This document shows positions 1 through 7,873 of a stretch of DNA of 9,043 bases, in pieces; the stretch's first letter is position 1; each line of letters opens with the position of its first letter. Made by a program: the position numbers and the translations under genes. This DNA is from Amoebophilaceae bacterium. GTDB taxonomy: Bacteria > Bacteroidota > Bacteroidia > Cytophagales > Amoebophilaceae. The stretch lies in contig JALRAY010000041.1 in the NCBI GenBank assembly GCA_023257955.1, positions 1 through 9,043 of the forward strand, written 5' to 3'. A model generated the notes under the pieces. It searched no databases and was not told the DNA's origin. It saw only the letters and a list, made by a program, of their open reading frames with translations.

Positions 1-66
1 AAGTTAGGTTAAAATCACAATTTTAGTCATTTTAATCTATATAGCAATGATTTTATTCAAATGTAA

Positions 67-486
67 ACAGCTCCTAATAAGGGAGTAGATATATTTTTTA
101 CTAAGCAACGCGCAGTATATGATTATCATTACTGACAGGTTAATCCGATGCTACATATTTTCCCTGGGGAAGAAAGGCAGTTTTTTATTGCTACTGGCTT
201 ATATGCAGGCTATCTTATGTATGCTCAGGAGCAAATTATATCATCCCCTTCCCGCTCACTTCGTATTAAGCATCGCAAAACAGACCTCAAAGATTCATTA
301 GTAGACACATTAAATCATTTTGATATTGGGGTTTCAATGGGATTAGGATATCAATTCAAAATGGGGATTATAATAAAAGTAATAGGAGATATAGGGTTGA
401 GAGATATATTAGATGTTTACGAAATAGAAAACAAGTTCATTACTGCTACCTATAGTCTGGGGTATAATTTTGGGGTATTGTTTTAG
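67..486 (+). pseudogene. Decayed outer-membrane beta-barrel protein (PorT-like), C-terminal remnant
   Basis: An open stretch of 112 codons from an ATG at 148 to the TAG at 484-486 reads like the carboxy-terminal half of a Bacteroidota outer-membrane beta-barrel domain. It has alternating hydrophobic strands, a 'GLYAGYLMYAQ' segment, a 'FDIGVSMGLGYQF' strand, and a last strand 'ATYSLGYNFGVLF' ending in Phe, as barrel proteins do. The same frame continues upstream of the ATG with barrel-like sequence (NKGVDIFFTK, then YDYHY) up to a TGA at 133-135. Beyond the TGA comes QVNPMLHIFPG. Replacing the stop with Leu (TTA, one base away) would restore the common 'YLQVNP' pattern. A further in-frame TAA lies at 64-66, and no signal peptide or start is visible. 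I infer a broken gene rather than a short soluble protein. Frame-1 sequence from about 13 to 63 may also belong to it, but that is uncertain. The alternative is a genuine short ORF starting at 148, which would lack a signal peptide and so could not reach the outer membrane. Confidence 0.6.
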
Positions 487-513
487 CCACTGATACTAAA
501 TTTAAGAAGCTTG

Positions 514-563
514 TACTGGTTAGTTATCTATGCAAGTTTTCGTATGCTCTATTATAACCAGTA
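514..563. repeat. 9-bp inverted repeat between barrel remnant and acylase gene
   Basis: TACTGGTTA at 514-522 is perfectly complementary to TAACCAGTA at 555-563, with a 32-base loop. It lies in the 111-base gap between the decayed barrel gene and the acylase start. No T-run follows the right arm, so it is a poor intrinsic terminator. It could be an operator-like site, an old insertion scar or chance. No function can be assigned from sequence alone. Confidence 0.3.
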
Positions 564-597
564 TAATTCAAACCATATAAAATTTTAATTCAACCGC

Positions 598-3033
598 ATG
601 AAAAGAATCACAGGGTATAGTATATGTACCATCACGCTCGTAATAACCCTTCTTCTCAATATCAATATAAAGACCTATCCACCGATAGCTAAGTTACTAG
701 ATCCTTTCCATGGGTTTTGGCAAAATGCAGAAAAACAGCCCCTAACGATACCTCCTTCTTTATGCTTCAAGGAACTAAACGATACAGTCTATGTTTACTT
801 CGATGAGCATCTCATCCCACATATACAAGCTACTAATGACCATGATCTCTACTTTGTGCAGGGCTATATAACAGCCTTTCATCGACTATTCCAAATGGAT
901 GTTATGTCACGCTTAGCAGCAGGTAGATTATCAGAGATTCTAGGACCTAGAACTGTTACAAATGATCGCCTACAACGCCGGAAAGGTATGGTATATGCCG
1001 CGGAGAATGCCTTAGCAGCTATGAATAATAATGCTACTAGCAAGGAAGTGGTAGATGCGTACACCGCAGGTGTGAATGCATACATTCATTCTTTGTCTTA
1101 CAAAACATTACCTGTAGAATATAAATTCCTATCCTATAGTCCAGAAGATTGGACGCCTTTAAATACGGCGCTTATCGGCATACAGATGGCGGATAACTTA
1201 GGCGGTTATGAGCAGAGCTGGGAAAATGTATATGCTTTTGATGTACTAGGCGAAACGCAATTTGGATTACTCTTTCCGGATCATGATCCCCACGAAGAAC
1301 CTATTATCCCTAAAAACACGCATTGGGCTTTTAAACCTGTTGCTATACCCAAACATGCTATTACCACTCCTCAAGGAAAAGCAGTATTATCCAATGACCA
1401 ACTTAAACATGACGTACAAAAGAATAACATAGATGGCAGCAATAACTGGGTCATCTCCGGCAAAAAAACCCTAAATGGCTACCCCCATTTAGCTAATGAT
1501 CCACATCTCCCCTTGCAGCTTCCTGCTACTTGGTATGCCGTACATTTATCCTCACCTACCGTCAACGTAATGGGGAGTAGCATTCCAGGGACGCCTAATG
1601 TCATTCTTGGCTTTAATGAAAACATCGCTTGGGGAGTCACCAATGCAGCATGGACGGTACGTGATTTTTATACTATTAACTTCAAAGACGCAACTCGAAA
1701 AGAATACTACTACGATGATTTGCTATTGAAGACGCAACGCAAAAAGGAGACCATATATGTAAAAGGTGGTAATGCTATAACGGAAGAAGTGCTCTATACC
1801 CACTGGGGACCTATTGTTTATGATGAAGCCTTTGCCCCTGCAGGGCATTACAAAGATGTAGCTATGCAATGGACGGGGCATCATGCAGGTAATGAAATCT
1901 TGACTTTCTATCTCATCAACCGCAGCAACAATTTTCAAACCTTTGACGAAGGACTGAAGAACTATGCGATACCTGCGCAAAACTTTGCGTTTGCAGCCAA
2001 TGACGGCGATATAGCGTTGAAGATAGCGGGCAAGTTCCCCAAGCGCGTAAAAAAACAAGGGCAATTTATCATGCCTGGAGATGATAGCAAGTATCAAATA
2101 CAAGGCTATATTATACCGGAGCATTGGCCTAAAATTCTTAACCCACCTACAGGCTATATCAGTTCAGCTAATGAAAAGCCTACGGATCACCTTTATCCCT
2201 ACGTGTACTATCAATATGCCAAAGAAAATTATCGCAATCGCCGCCTCAAGCAATTGCTTAGTCAAGTAAAGAAGGTGGGTATAGAAACCCTGATGGCATG
2301 GCAAAACGATAATTATAACCTTGCGGCCAGTGAAAACTTAGCCTTCTTACTCAGCTTTGTAGATCATCATGCAGCACTCAACAGTCAGGAGCAACACATG
2401 TATCAAACTCTATTGACCTGGAACTTTAAGAACGATATAGATCAAGTAGCACCTTCTATGTTTCTTGCCTTTACCAATGATCTGATGATGCAACTATGGC
2501 GGAAACTGTATGCGTGCGAGCCCGCTATAAAAACACCTGATTTCTATGAAACAATGCGTATCCTAAGAGATCCTGCACGCTATACCCGGTTGGCCTTACC
2601 GAATGAAGCTGAATTGAAAGCACTCATTATTGATAGCTTTAAATATGCTGTGCAATCGTTGCACGCCTGGGATACGCAGCATAAAAAAACATGCAAATGG
2701 GGCAACTATCGCAAGATGAATATACCTCACTTGCTATTTAGAAATCTGCTGGGTGTAGACAATGTACAGATCGGCGGAGGCGAAGGTATCTTGAATGCGA
2801 ATAGTGCAGGGACTTATGGAGGACATGGCGTATCTATGCGCTTGTTGGTTTCTGTAGAAAAGGAGCCTACGGCTTGGTATATCTATCCAGGAGGTCAATC
2901 CGGCAACCCCGGCAATCCTGCCTACACGCAATTTTTACCGCTATGGAGTACCGGCAAATACATTACCCTTACCTTGAAGTTGCCTGCCGATTATAAAACT
3001 TCTAACCATACCCTTGTTTTTATACCCGGATAG
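598..3033 (+). CDS. Penicillin/AHL acylase family Ntn-hydrolase (S45 peptidase family)
   Basis: This 811-residue precursor belongs to the self-cleaving penicillin acylase family, which hydrolyses amide bonds of acylated substrates (beta-lactams, acyl-homoserine lactones, lipopeptides) in the periplasm. Residues about 5-22 are hydrophobic and should act as a signal peptide or membrane anchor. The alpha-chain region (about 60-115) carries the family pattern around 'YFVQGYITAFHRLFQMD'. The autoprocessing site is Gly280-Ser281 in DGSNNWV, making Ser281 (codon 1438-1440) the amino-terminal nucleophile of a 531-residue beta chain. His303, beta position 23, lies in 'NDPHLPL'. 'GFNENIAWGVTN' follows, then 'AQNFAFAANDGDI', whose Asn462 is probably the oxyanion-hole Asn. 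The C-terminal 'PGGQSGNPGNP' block is typical of the family. The length matches full family members and all key residues are present, so the enzyme should be active. Penicillin G acylase has Gln at beta-23, whereas AHL and cephalosporin acylases have His, so the true substrate is probably not penicillin G. The ATG at 598 is chosen because it directly precedes the signal sequence. There is no clear Shine-Dalgarno sequence. Confidence 0.93.
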   Translation: MKRITGYSICTITLVITLLLNINIKTYPPIAKLLDPFHGFWQNAEKQPLTIPPSLCFKELNDTVYVYFDEHLIPHIQATNDHDLYFVQGYITAFHRLFQMDVMSRLAAGRLSEILGPRTVTNDRLQRRKGMVYAAENALAAMNNNATSKEVVDAYTAGVNAYIHSLSYKTLPVEYKFLSYSPEDWTPLNTALIGIQMADNLGGYEQSWENVYAFDVLGETQFGLLFPDHDPHEEPIIPKNTHWAFKPVAIPKHAITTPQGKAVLSNDQLKHDVQKNNIDGSNNWVISGKKTLNGYPHLANDPHLPLQLPATWYAVHLSSPTVNVMGSSIPGTPNVILGFNENIAWGVTNAAWTVRDFYTINFKDATRKEYYYDDLLLKTQRKKETIYVKGGNAITEEVLYTHWGPIVYDEAFAPAGHYKDVAMQWTGHHAGNEILTFYLINRSNNFQTFDEGLKNYAIPAQNFAFAANDGDIALKIAGKFPKRVKKQGQFIMPGDDSKYQIQGYIIPEHWPKILNPPTGYISSANEKPTDHLYPYVYYQYAKENYRNRRLKQLLSQVKKVGIETLMAWQNDNYNLAASENLAFLLSFVDHHAALNSQEQHMYQTLLTWNFKNDIDQVAPSMFLAFTNDLMMQLWRKLYACEPAIKTPDFYETMRILRDPARYTRLALPNEAELKALIIDSFKYAVQSLHAWDTQHKKTCKWGNYRKMNIPHLLFRNLLGVDNVQIGGGEGILNANSAGTYGGHGVSMRLLVSVEKEPTAWYIYPGGQSGNPGNPAYTQFLPLWSTGKYITLTLKLPADYKTSNHTLVFIPG

Positions 3034-3078
3034 CAGCATGACGCATCTATCTAATACCTCTTTCATACAAACGACATT

Positions 3079-3456
3079 ATGCAATTTTTAATTCAAGTTT
3101 TTTTCACAAGCCTATTGTGTTATATCTTTCAGCAGTTCTTTACCGCCTGGATTGTTGTGCCGATTGCCTTATTGGTTGCCTTTGTTATAGAGCCCAACAA
3201 ACTCTTTGCTAAATTTTTAGGTGGCTTTACTGCCATTAGCCTCTTGTGGATGGTGCAGGCTACTATCATAGACATATCTACGAAGGCGATCCTTTCTACG
3301 AAAATAGCAGCGATGCTAGGGCTCAAAAGCATTATGATATTAATCTTAATAACCGGCTTTGTAGGCGGGATCTTAGGGGGATTAGGGGCCGCAAGTGGAC
3401 AATGTCTACGCAATCTATTATTTACTCAAAAGCATAAAACACGCTTCCGCATGTAG
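3079..3456 (+). CDS. Small multi-pass membrane protein of unknown function
   Basis: A 125-residue, strongly hydrophobic protein. Membrane segments are predicted by eye at about 3-18 and 20-37 (these may form one hairpin), 45-63 and 82-106. The last is glycine-rich ('GFVGGILGGLGAASG'), suggesting tight helix packing. A short basic tail (KHKTRFRM) follows, which by the positive-inside rule should be cytoplasmic. I do not recognise a named family. Small membrane proteins with a similar Gly-rich final helix and 'SGQCLRNLL'-like end occur as hypothetical proteins in Cytophagales, but that is recollection rather than a search result. It starts 45 bases after the acylase stop, so cotranscription with the acylase is plausible. 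Frame, hydrophobic periodicity and placement support a real gene. No function is proposed. Confidence 0.75.
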   Translation: MQFLIQVFFTSLLCYIFQQFFTAWIVVPIALLVAFVIEPNKLFAKFLGGFTAISLLWMVQATIIDISTKAILSTKIAAMLGLKSIMILILITGFVGGILGGLGAASGQCLRNLLFTQKHKTRFRM

Positions 3457-3530
3457 CTTTACATGTACCTAGGGCGCTATAGCAACCCGTGACGCTCCCA
3501 TCAGACAACGTGCATTCATCCAATATTACC

Positions 3531-4280
3531 ATGAATTACAAGGTGCAACATATACATGACTTTCAGTACATTGAGGAGGGAAAAGGCGAAACCCTTTTAC
3601 TCTTACATGGTCTTTTTGGCGCCTTAAGTAATTGGGAACATGTTGTAAATCATTTCCTTTCCCGATACCGCATTATTATCCCTTTGATTCCTATCTATGA
3701 TATGCCGATTAAACAGGCGAACCTAGCAGGCTTGGTAGCGTTTACAAATGCATTCATCGCATGCAAGCAATTAGATAGATTTACGTTAGTAGGCAATTCC
3801 TTAGGAGGGCATATAGCACTTCTTTACGCACTCCAACAGCCAACGAAAGTCAATAACCTCGTACTAGTAGGTAGTTCCGGATTGTATGAAAACAATATGG
3901 GAGGGGCATTTATCAAGCGCAGTAATTATAATTACATATCCGAGCGGGTACGATACACCTTTTATGATCCTGCTGTAGTAAGCACCACATATATTGATGA
4001 GGTATTCAACCTGGTGCAAGATTCACAAAAACTCTTACGCATCATTGCGATAGCTAAATCCGCACAGCGGAATAATTTAGCTCATCAATTACCTAACATC
4101 GTTAACAAGACTTTATTGATATGGGGATTGAATGATACCATTACCCCCCCAGCAGTAGCTTACGAGTTTAATCGATTACTAACAAATAGTCAGTTACGCT
4201 TCATAGATCAATGCTGCCATGCACCTATGATGGAGACCCCCCCTAAGTTCAATGCGCTGCTAGAAGCTTTTCTGCAATAG
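3531..4280 (+). CDS. Alpha/beta-fold hydrolase
   Basis: A 249-residue alpha/beta hydrolase with all landmarks of an active enzyme. The oxyanion-hole strand is LLLLHGLFG (His26-Gly27), the nucleophile elbow is GNSLGG with Ser90 (codon 3798-3800), the acid is in 'GLNDTITPP' at Asp202, and the base is in 'CCHAPMME' at His230. The cap region carries 'SERVRYTFYDP'. No signal peptide is visible, so it is probably cytoplasmic. The substrate is unknown. The fold covers esterases, C-C hydrolases and MenH-like enzymes, and the sequence does not discriminate. The frame is open back to a GTG at 3489, but I prefer the ATG at 3531. The 14 extra residues (MTLPSDNVHSSNIT) look like non-conserved leader, and the ATG start gives a natural beginning just before the first beta strands (FQYIEEGKGE). 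It follows the membrane protein by 74 bases. Confidence 0.92.
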   Translation: MNYKVQHIHDFQYIEEGKGETLLLLHGLFGALSNWEHVVNHFLSRYRIIIPLIPIYDMPIKQANLAGLVAFTNAFIACKQLDRFTLVGNSLGGHIALLYALQQPTKVNNLVLVGSSGLYENNMGGAFIKRSNYNYISERVRYTFYDPAVVSTTYIDEVFNLVQDSQKLLRIIAIAKSAQRNNLAHQLPNIVNKTLLIWGLNDTITPPAVAYEFNRLLTNSQLRFIDQCCHAPMMETPPKFNALLEAFLQ

Positions 4281-4387
4281 CTTGCCGTCATCTATTGAAT
4301 TGATCAATCACTATTTGTAACCGCCATTATCAGGTACCCTGGTAGCTCCCTAAAGTATGGCAGAGGTATTCTCTAATTCATCTCCCT

Positions 4388-5260
4388 ATGTATACACCTA
4401 TCCACACCTTTCAAGACAAGCGATTTAATATTCATCATCAGCATGAATATGACTTAATCATTAGTTTCAATGAAGATAGTATACGGCTCATTTGTATGGC
4501 AGATCCACATACTTGTTTGGCGGCAGAAACCTATGTCTTCCCCAATAGTACGCCTGCCAATGGACCATTGCCCCAACTGCAATCCTTCTTTCAGGCATAT
4601 CCTTTTATGGCAAATAGCGCATGGAGCACGGTCACATGCATTATCGCCAATCCATGGTATACGCTTATCCCTACAGCATTCTATAAAAAAGCCTTTATTG
4701 CTGACTATTTACGCCTTTCTGGGGATTGTTTGCAAGCAGATATGCGTTTTTGTGACGCACAGATTGATAGTCATACCACCGTATTATTTGCCATCCATAA
4801 AGCGATGAGGGATTGGTTAAACACGACCTATCTCCCAAATCAGTTATGCATTACCCATCAAACCAACGCCATCATCATAAGCGTACAGTTTTATTTACGG
4901 GTAAACAAACTGACACGCACGCCGCATGTATGCGTTGTAACGCAGGGAAAATATATGTATATAACCGTTATGCATCATGACAACCTTGTGTATTACAATA
5001 GCTTTGAGTACCATACAGGAGACGAGTGGCTGCAATACATACTCACCGTAATGCACACCCTTGCACTTAATCCAAAAGCAAATCATGTGTTACTAACCGG
5101 TGATATTGCTAAAAACACCGTGATTTACAAAAAGCTACGCGCTTACATCCGCCACCTTGATTGTATGGAGCAGCCGCAACCTTTTCATACCAAAGCCGCC
5201 CGCAATCAAACATGGCCAAGTCACTATTTTGAATTATTAAATTTCTATTGCGCTAGGTAA
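4388..5260 (+). CDS. DUF3822 family protein (Bacteroidota-specific)
   Basis: This 290-residue protein matches my memory of the DUF3822 family, which is conserved in Bacteroidota, has no established function, and is thought to have an actin-like ATPase-related fold. Recognisable blocks are 'NPWYTLIPTAFY' (residues 88-99), the late 'LVYYNSFEYHTGDEWLQYIL' region (about 200-218, with YNSF at 203-206), 'HVLLTGDI' (about 235), and an ending around 'HYFELLNFYC' (about 279-288). No signal peptide or membrane segment is visible, so it should be cytoplasmic. In many Bacteroidota this gene lies beside rsmD (16S rRNA methyltransferase) and coaD (phosphopantetheine adenylyltransferase). Neither is in this window: its neighbours here are an alpha/beta hydrolase 107 bases upstream and an APH-like protein 70 bases downstream. 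The family call rests on pattern resemblance, not a profile search. Confidence 0.8.
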   Translation: MYTPIHTFQDKRFNIHHQHEYDLIISFNEDSIRLICMADPHTCLAAETYVFPNSTPANGPLPQLQSFFQAYPFMANSAWSTVTCIIANPWYTLIPTAFYKKAFIADYLRLSGDCLQADMRFCDAQIDSHTTVLFAIHKAMRDWLNTTYLPNQLCITHQTNAIIISVQFYLRVNKLTRTPHVCVVTQGKYMYITVMHHDNLVYYNSFEYHTGDEWLQYILTVMHTLALNPKANHVLLTGDIAKNTVIYKKLRAYIRHLDCMEQPQPFHTKAARNQTWPSHYFELLNFYCAR

Positions 5261-5330
5261 TACGCACCTCCCGACTCCCTGAACAAAGCATGATAACGCT
5301 CATTCAACCATCTCAAAAGCCGATACACGC

Positions 5331-6224
5331 ATGATCGATACGCACCTTGTACATCGCCTCATAGCCAGCCAATTCCCCGCATGGGCGCATCTACCTATTC
5401 GACCTGTTGCAGTGCAAGGCTGGGATAACCGAACCTTTCGCTTAGGAGACAATATGCTGGTGCGCATGCCTAGTGCGACACAGTATGCAAAGCAGGTAGA
5501 AAAAGAGCATATGTGGTTGCCGCAGCTAGCAAATTTTCTGCCACTCCCCATTCCAACACCTGTGACTATAGGAGAACCTGATATGGAATACCCTTTTAAG
5601 TGGTCTATTTACCGATGGTTACCTGGAGAAACAGCAGCAACGGCAACCATAAAAGATAAAAATCAATTCGCTATTGACCTTGCGAAGTTTATTATCGCCC
5701 TACAAAGCATCAATACTGACGGTGGCCCTATTCCGCAACCGCATCAATTTGCACATGTAGCAGGACTGAATTATTATGATCAGCAGTTCAGACAAGCCAT
5801 TGAGTTACTGAAGCACGAAATAGACGCTGTATTGGCACTACAACTCTGGGAAAAAGCCTTGCAGCGTCGCTGGACATCCCCACCGGTATGGGTGCATGGC
5901 AATATTAGTACAGGCAATCTGCTCCTCAATAACGGCAAACTGTGTGCGGTCATCGACTTTGGATGTATGGGCGTTGGCGATCCTGCGTGTGATATAGTCA
6001 TAGCATGGAAATTCTTTCAGGCAACAGAAAGGGCAATATTTTGCGAGCTACTGCCTTTGGATGTCGATACTTGGCACCGTGGACGTGCCTGGGCATTATG
6101 GAAAGCAGCCATTATCAAAGCAGGTGTAATCACATCCAATCCCATAGAAACTTCCCAAGCAACACATACGATCCATGAGGTACTAACAGATTATGCCAAG
6201 AATCACCTCTTCCCGATTTTTTAA
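5331..6224 (+). CDS. Aminoglycoside phosphotransferase-fold (APH) protein with altered catalytic motif
   Basis: A 297-residue protein of the APH/choline-kinase-like family, which normally transfers phosphate from ATP to small molecules. The amino-terminal lobe has 'GWDNRTFRLG' (30-39), 'MLVRMPS' with Arg45 where kinases usually have Lys, and Glu59 in 'VEKEH'. Hinge and substrate region: 'WSIYRWLPGE'. The catalytic loop reads 'WVHGNISTGNLLL', where family members usually have HGD. The expected catalytic Asp is Asn191 (codon AAT, 5901-5903). The metal-binding Asn196 and the 'VIDFG' Asp209 are retained, and 'GVGDPACDIVIAW' is well conserved. The protein is full-length and otherwise well kept. 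It may be a recently inactivated enzyme or a non-catalytic nucleotide-binding relative. The many chromosomal relatives of this subfamily are mostly not antibiotic-resistance genes, and nothing here indicates resistance. The ATG at 5331 is the only suitable start nearby in this frame. Confidence 0.88.
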   Translation: MIDTHLVHRLIASQFPAWAHLPIRPVAVQGWDNRTFRLGDNMLVRMPSATQYAKQVEKEHMWLPQLANFLPLPIPTPVTIGEPDMEYPFKWSIYRWLPGETAATATIKDKNQFAIDLAKFIIALQSINTDGGPIPQPHQFAHVAGLNYYDQQFRQAIELLKHEIDAVLALQLWEKALQRRWTSPPVWVHGNISTGNLLLNNGKLCAVIDFGCMGVGDPACDIVIAWKFFQATERAIFCELLPLDVDTWHRGRAWALWKAAIIKAGVITSNPIETSQATHTIHEVLTDYAKNHLFPIF

Positions 6225-6308
6225 TACAGAAGACGGTAAAAGAATCTTTATTCGATTTTATCTTAGATGCGATCACAAACCATAAGCAAGGAATAGCAAA
6301 AAAACAAC

Positions 6309-7853
6309 ATGCACGATATAGAAAAACCAGTACGCGTCCGGTTTGCGCCTAGCCCGACGGGGGCTTTGCATATAGGCGGTATTCGCACAGCGCTTTACAA
6401 TTATTTATTTGCTAAAAAGTATGATGGCAAATTGATTCTACGGATAGAAGATACGGACCAAACCAGGTTTGTAGCAGAGGCAGAACAATACATCCTATCC
6501 GCTTTGGAGTGGTTAGGCATTGTGCCGGATGAAGGCATCAACCAAGGGGGAGCCTATGCCCCATACAGGCAATCAGAAAGGAAAGACATCTATCACACGT
6601 ATGCCATGCAGTTACTGGAAACTGGGCACGCCTATTACGCATTTGATACTCCAGAAGCCCTGGATAGCATGCGAGAACGGTTGCAAGCCGCCAAAGTAGC
6701 TTCCCCGCAGTATAATGCTATCAGCAGAGAGTGGATGAGCAACTCCTTAACTTTACCGCAAGAGGAGGTAGAAGACCGTTTGCAACGCGGAGCGCCTTAT
6801 GTAATCAGGTTTAAGATGCCTCACAAGCAGATAATAAGGTTTTATGATCAAGTACGTGGGTGGATCAAAGTAGATGCTAGCACGCTGGATGATAAAGTGC
6901 TGTTGAAGTCTGATGGGATGGCTACCTATCACCTAGCGAATATAGTAGATGATTACTCCATGCAAATCAGCCACGTCATCCGCGGGGAAGAATGGTTGCC
7001 CTCAGCGCCTTTGCATGTACTACTTTATGAAGCTTTCGGTTGGGAAGGTGCAATGCCGCAGTGGGTACACCTCCCCTTATTGCTAAAGCCTGAAGGACAT
7101 GGAAAACTCAGCAAACGCGATGCTGATGCGCATGGCTTTCCCATCTTTCCGCTTTCCTGGACGGACCCTGTTACGCAACAACAGGCGATGGGCTTTCGAG
7201 AAAAGGGGTATCTACCAGAAGCAATGATCAATTTCCTAGCTCTCCTAGGTTGGAGCCCTGGTAGCAACCAAGAACTATTTAATATAGCAGACTTGATAGC
7301 AGCCTTTTCCATAGCAGGTATAGGTAAAGCAGGTGTAAAATTTAATATCCAAAAGGCCAATTGGCTCAACCACCAACATTTACTACAAAAGTCCAATGCG
7401 GCATTGGGGGAATACTTGATACAAGCATTAGATGAAGCCGCGATACCTTATACCCTAGCACAAGTAAGCCAGGTAGGAGAGTTAGTGAAAGAGAGGGCGC
7501 ATTTCCCACAAGATATCGTGGAACAAGGCAAGGTGTTTTTTGAGCCTCCGCATACCTATCAAAGCGCTGCTATTCAGGGAAAGTTTACTACAGAAGTGCA
7601 TACACTATTGCAAGAACTGGTAACAGTGATAGAAAAGGTAGAAATTTTTACAGCTCCGGTTATTAAAGAAGCCATTGTGCAGGTGTTAGAGGAAAAGCAT
7701 CTCAAACTAGGAGCCATTATGTTTGCGATCCGCATAGCCTTGTTTGATAAAACTACAGGGCCTGATTTGATGCGTAGTATGGAGGTATTAGGAAAAGCAA
7801 CAACAACTCAAAGGATTGAAAAGGCATTGCAAGCTATTACACCCGTTGGGTAA
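6309..7853 (+). CDS. gltX: Glutamyl-tRNA synthetase
   Basis: This 514-residue class I aminoacyl-tRNA synthetase charges tRNA-Glu with glutamate in the cytoplasm. 'VRFAPSPTGALHIGGIRTA' (about 10-28) contains the HIGH-type signature as HIGG (21-24), and 'LRIEDTDQTR' follows. The KMSKS-type signature is KLSKR at 266-270. 'YHLANIVDDYSMQISHVIRGEEW' is the canonical substrate-site block, and the carboxy-terminal anticodon-binding domain is complete. The zinc-binding region of E. coli-type enzymes is replaced by 'YYAFDTPEAL', with no Cys pairs, as is usual in Bacteroidota. The length is normal for that phylum. The 83-base leader after the APH-like gene has an A-rich stretch just before the ATG and no well-placed Shine-Dalgarno sequence. 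The gene converges with the MCE gene downstream. Confidence 0.98.
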   Translation: MHDIEKPVRVRFAPSPTGALHIGGIRTALYNYLFAKKYDGKLILRIEDTDQTRFVAEAEQYILSALEWLGIVPDEGINQGGAYAPYRQSERKDIYHTYAMQLLETGHAYYAFDTPEALDSMRERLQAAKVASPQYNAISREWMSNSLTLPQEEVEDRLQRGAPYVIRFKMPHKQIIRFYDQVRGWIKVDASTLDDKVLLKSDGMATYHLANIVDDYSMQISHVIRGEEWLPSAPLHVLLYEAFGWEGAMPQWVHLPLLLKPEGHGKLSKRDADAHGFPIFPLSWTDPVTQQQAMGFREKGYLPEAMINFLALLGWSPGSNQELFNIADLIAAFSIAGIGKAGVKFNIQKANWLNHQHLLQKSNAALGEYLIQALDEAAIPYTLAQVSQVGELVKERAHFPQDIVEQGKVFFEPPHTYQSAAIQGKFTTEVHTLLQELVTVIEKVEIFTAPVIKEAIVQVLEEKHLKLGAIMFAIRIALFDKTTGPDLMRSMEVLGKATTTQRIEKALQAITPVG

Positions 7854-7873
7854 TTCTTACACACAACCTGAAT

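Noticed and set aside
133..135. TGA as a sense or recoded codon in the barrel remnant
   Set aside because: No intact gene in the window uses internal TGA, tryptophan is TGG throughout, and no recoding structure is apparent. A nonsense mutation is simpler.
119..301. Overlapping 60-codon plus-strand ORF
   Set aside because: It lies in another frame over the beta-barrel remnant and shows no family pattern, whereas frame 1 does.
1723..2124. 133-codon antisense ORF within the acylase gene
   Set aside because: It is a shadow of a well-conserved coding region, with no recognisable domain. The same holds for the antisense ORFs at 5300-5551 and 7025-7396.
2650..2664. Perfect short hairpin GTGCAA-TCG-TTGCAC
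   Set aside because: It is internal to the acylase coding region with no T-run. The codons encode ordinary protein sequence, so it is best explained by chance.
3450..3465. CATGTA-GCTT-TACATG hairpin spanning the stop codon of the small membrane protein
   Set aside because: The stem is only six base pairs, A/T-rich and not followed by a T-run, so I do not call it a terminator.
5331..6224. Antibiotic-resistance determinant
   Set aside because: It has the APH fold, but it belongs to a broad chromosomal subfamily, lacks mobile-element context and has a changed catalytic Asp.
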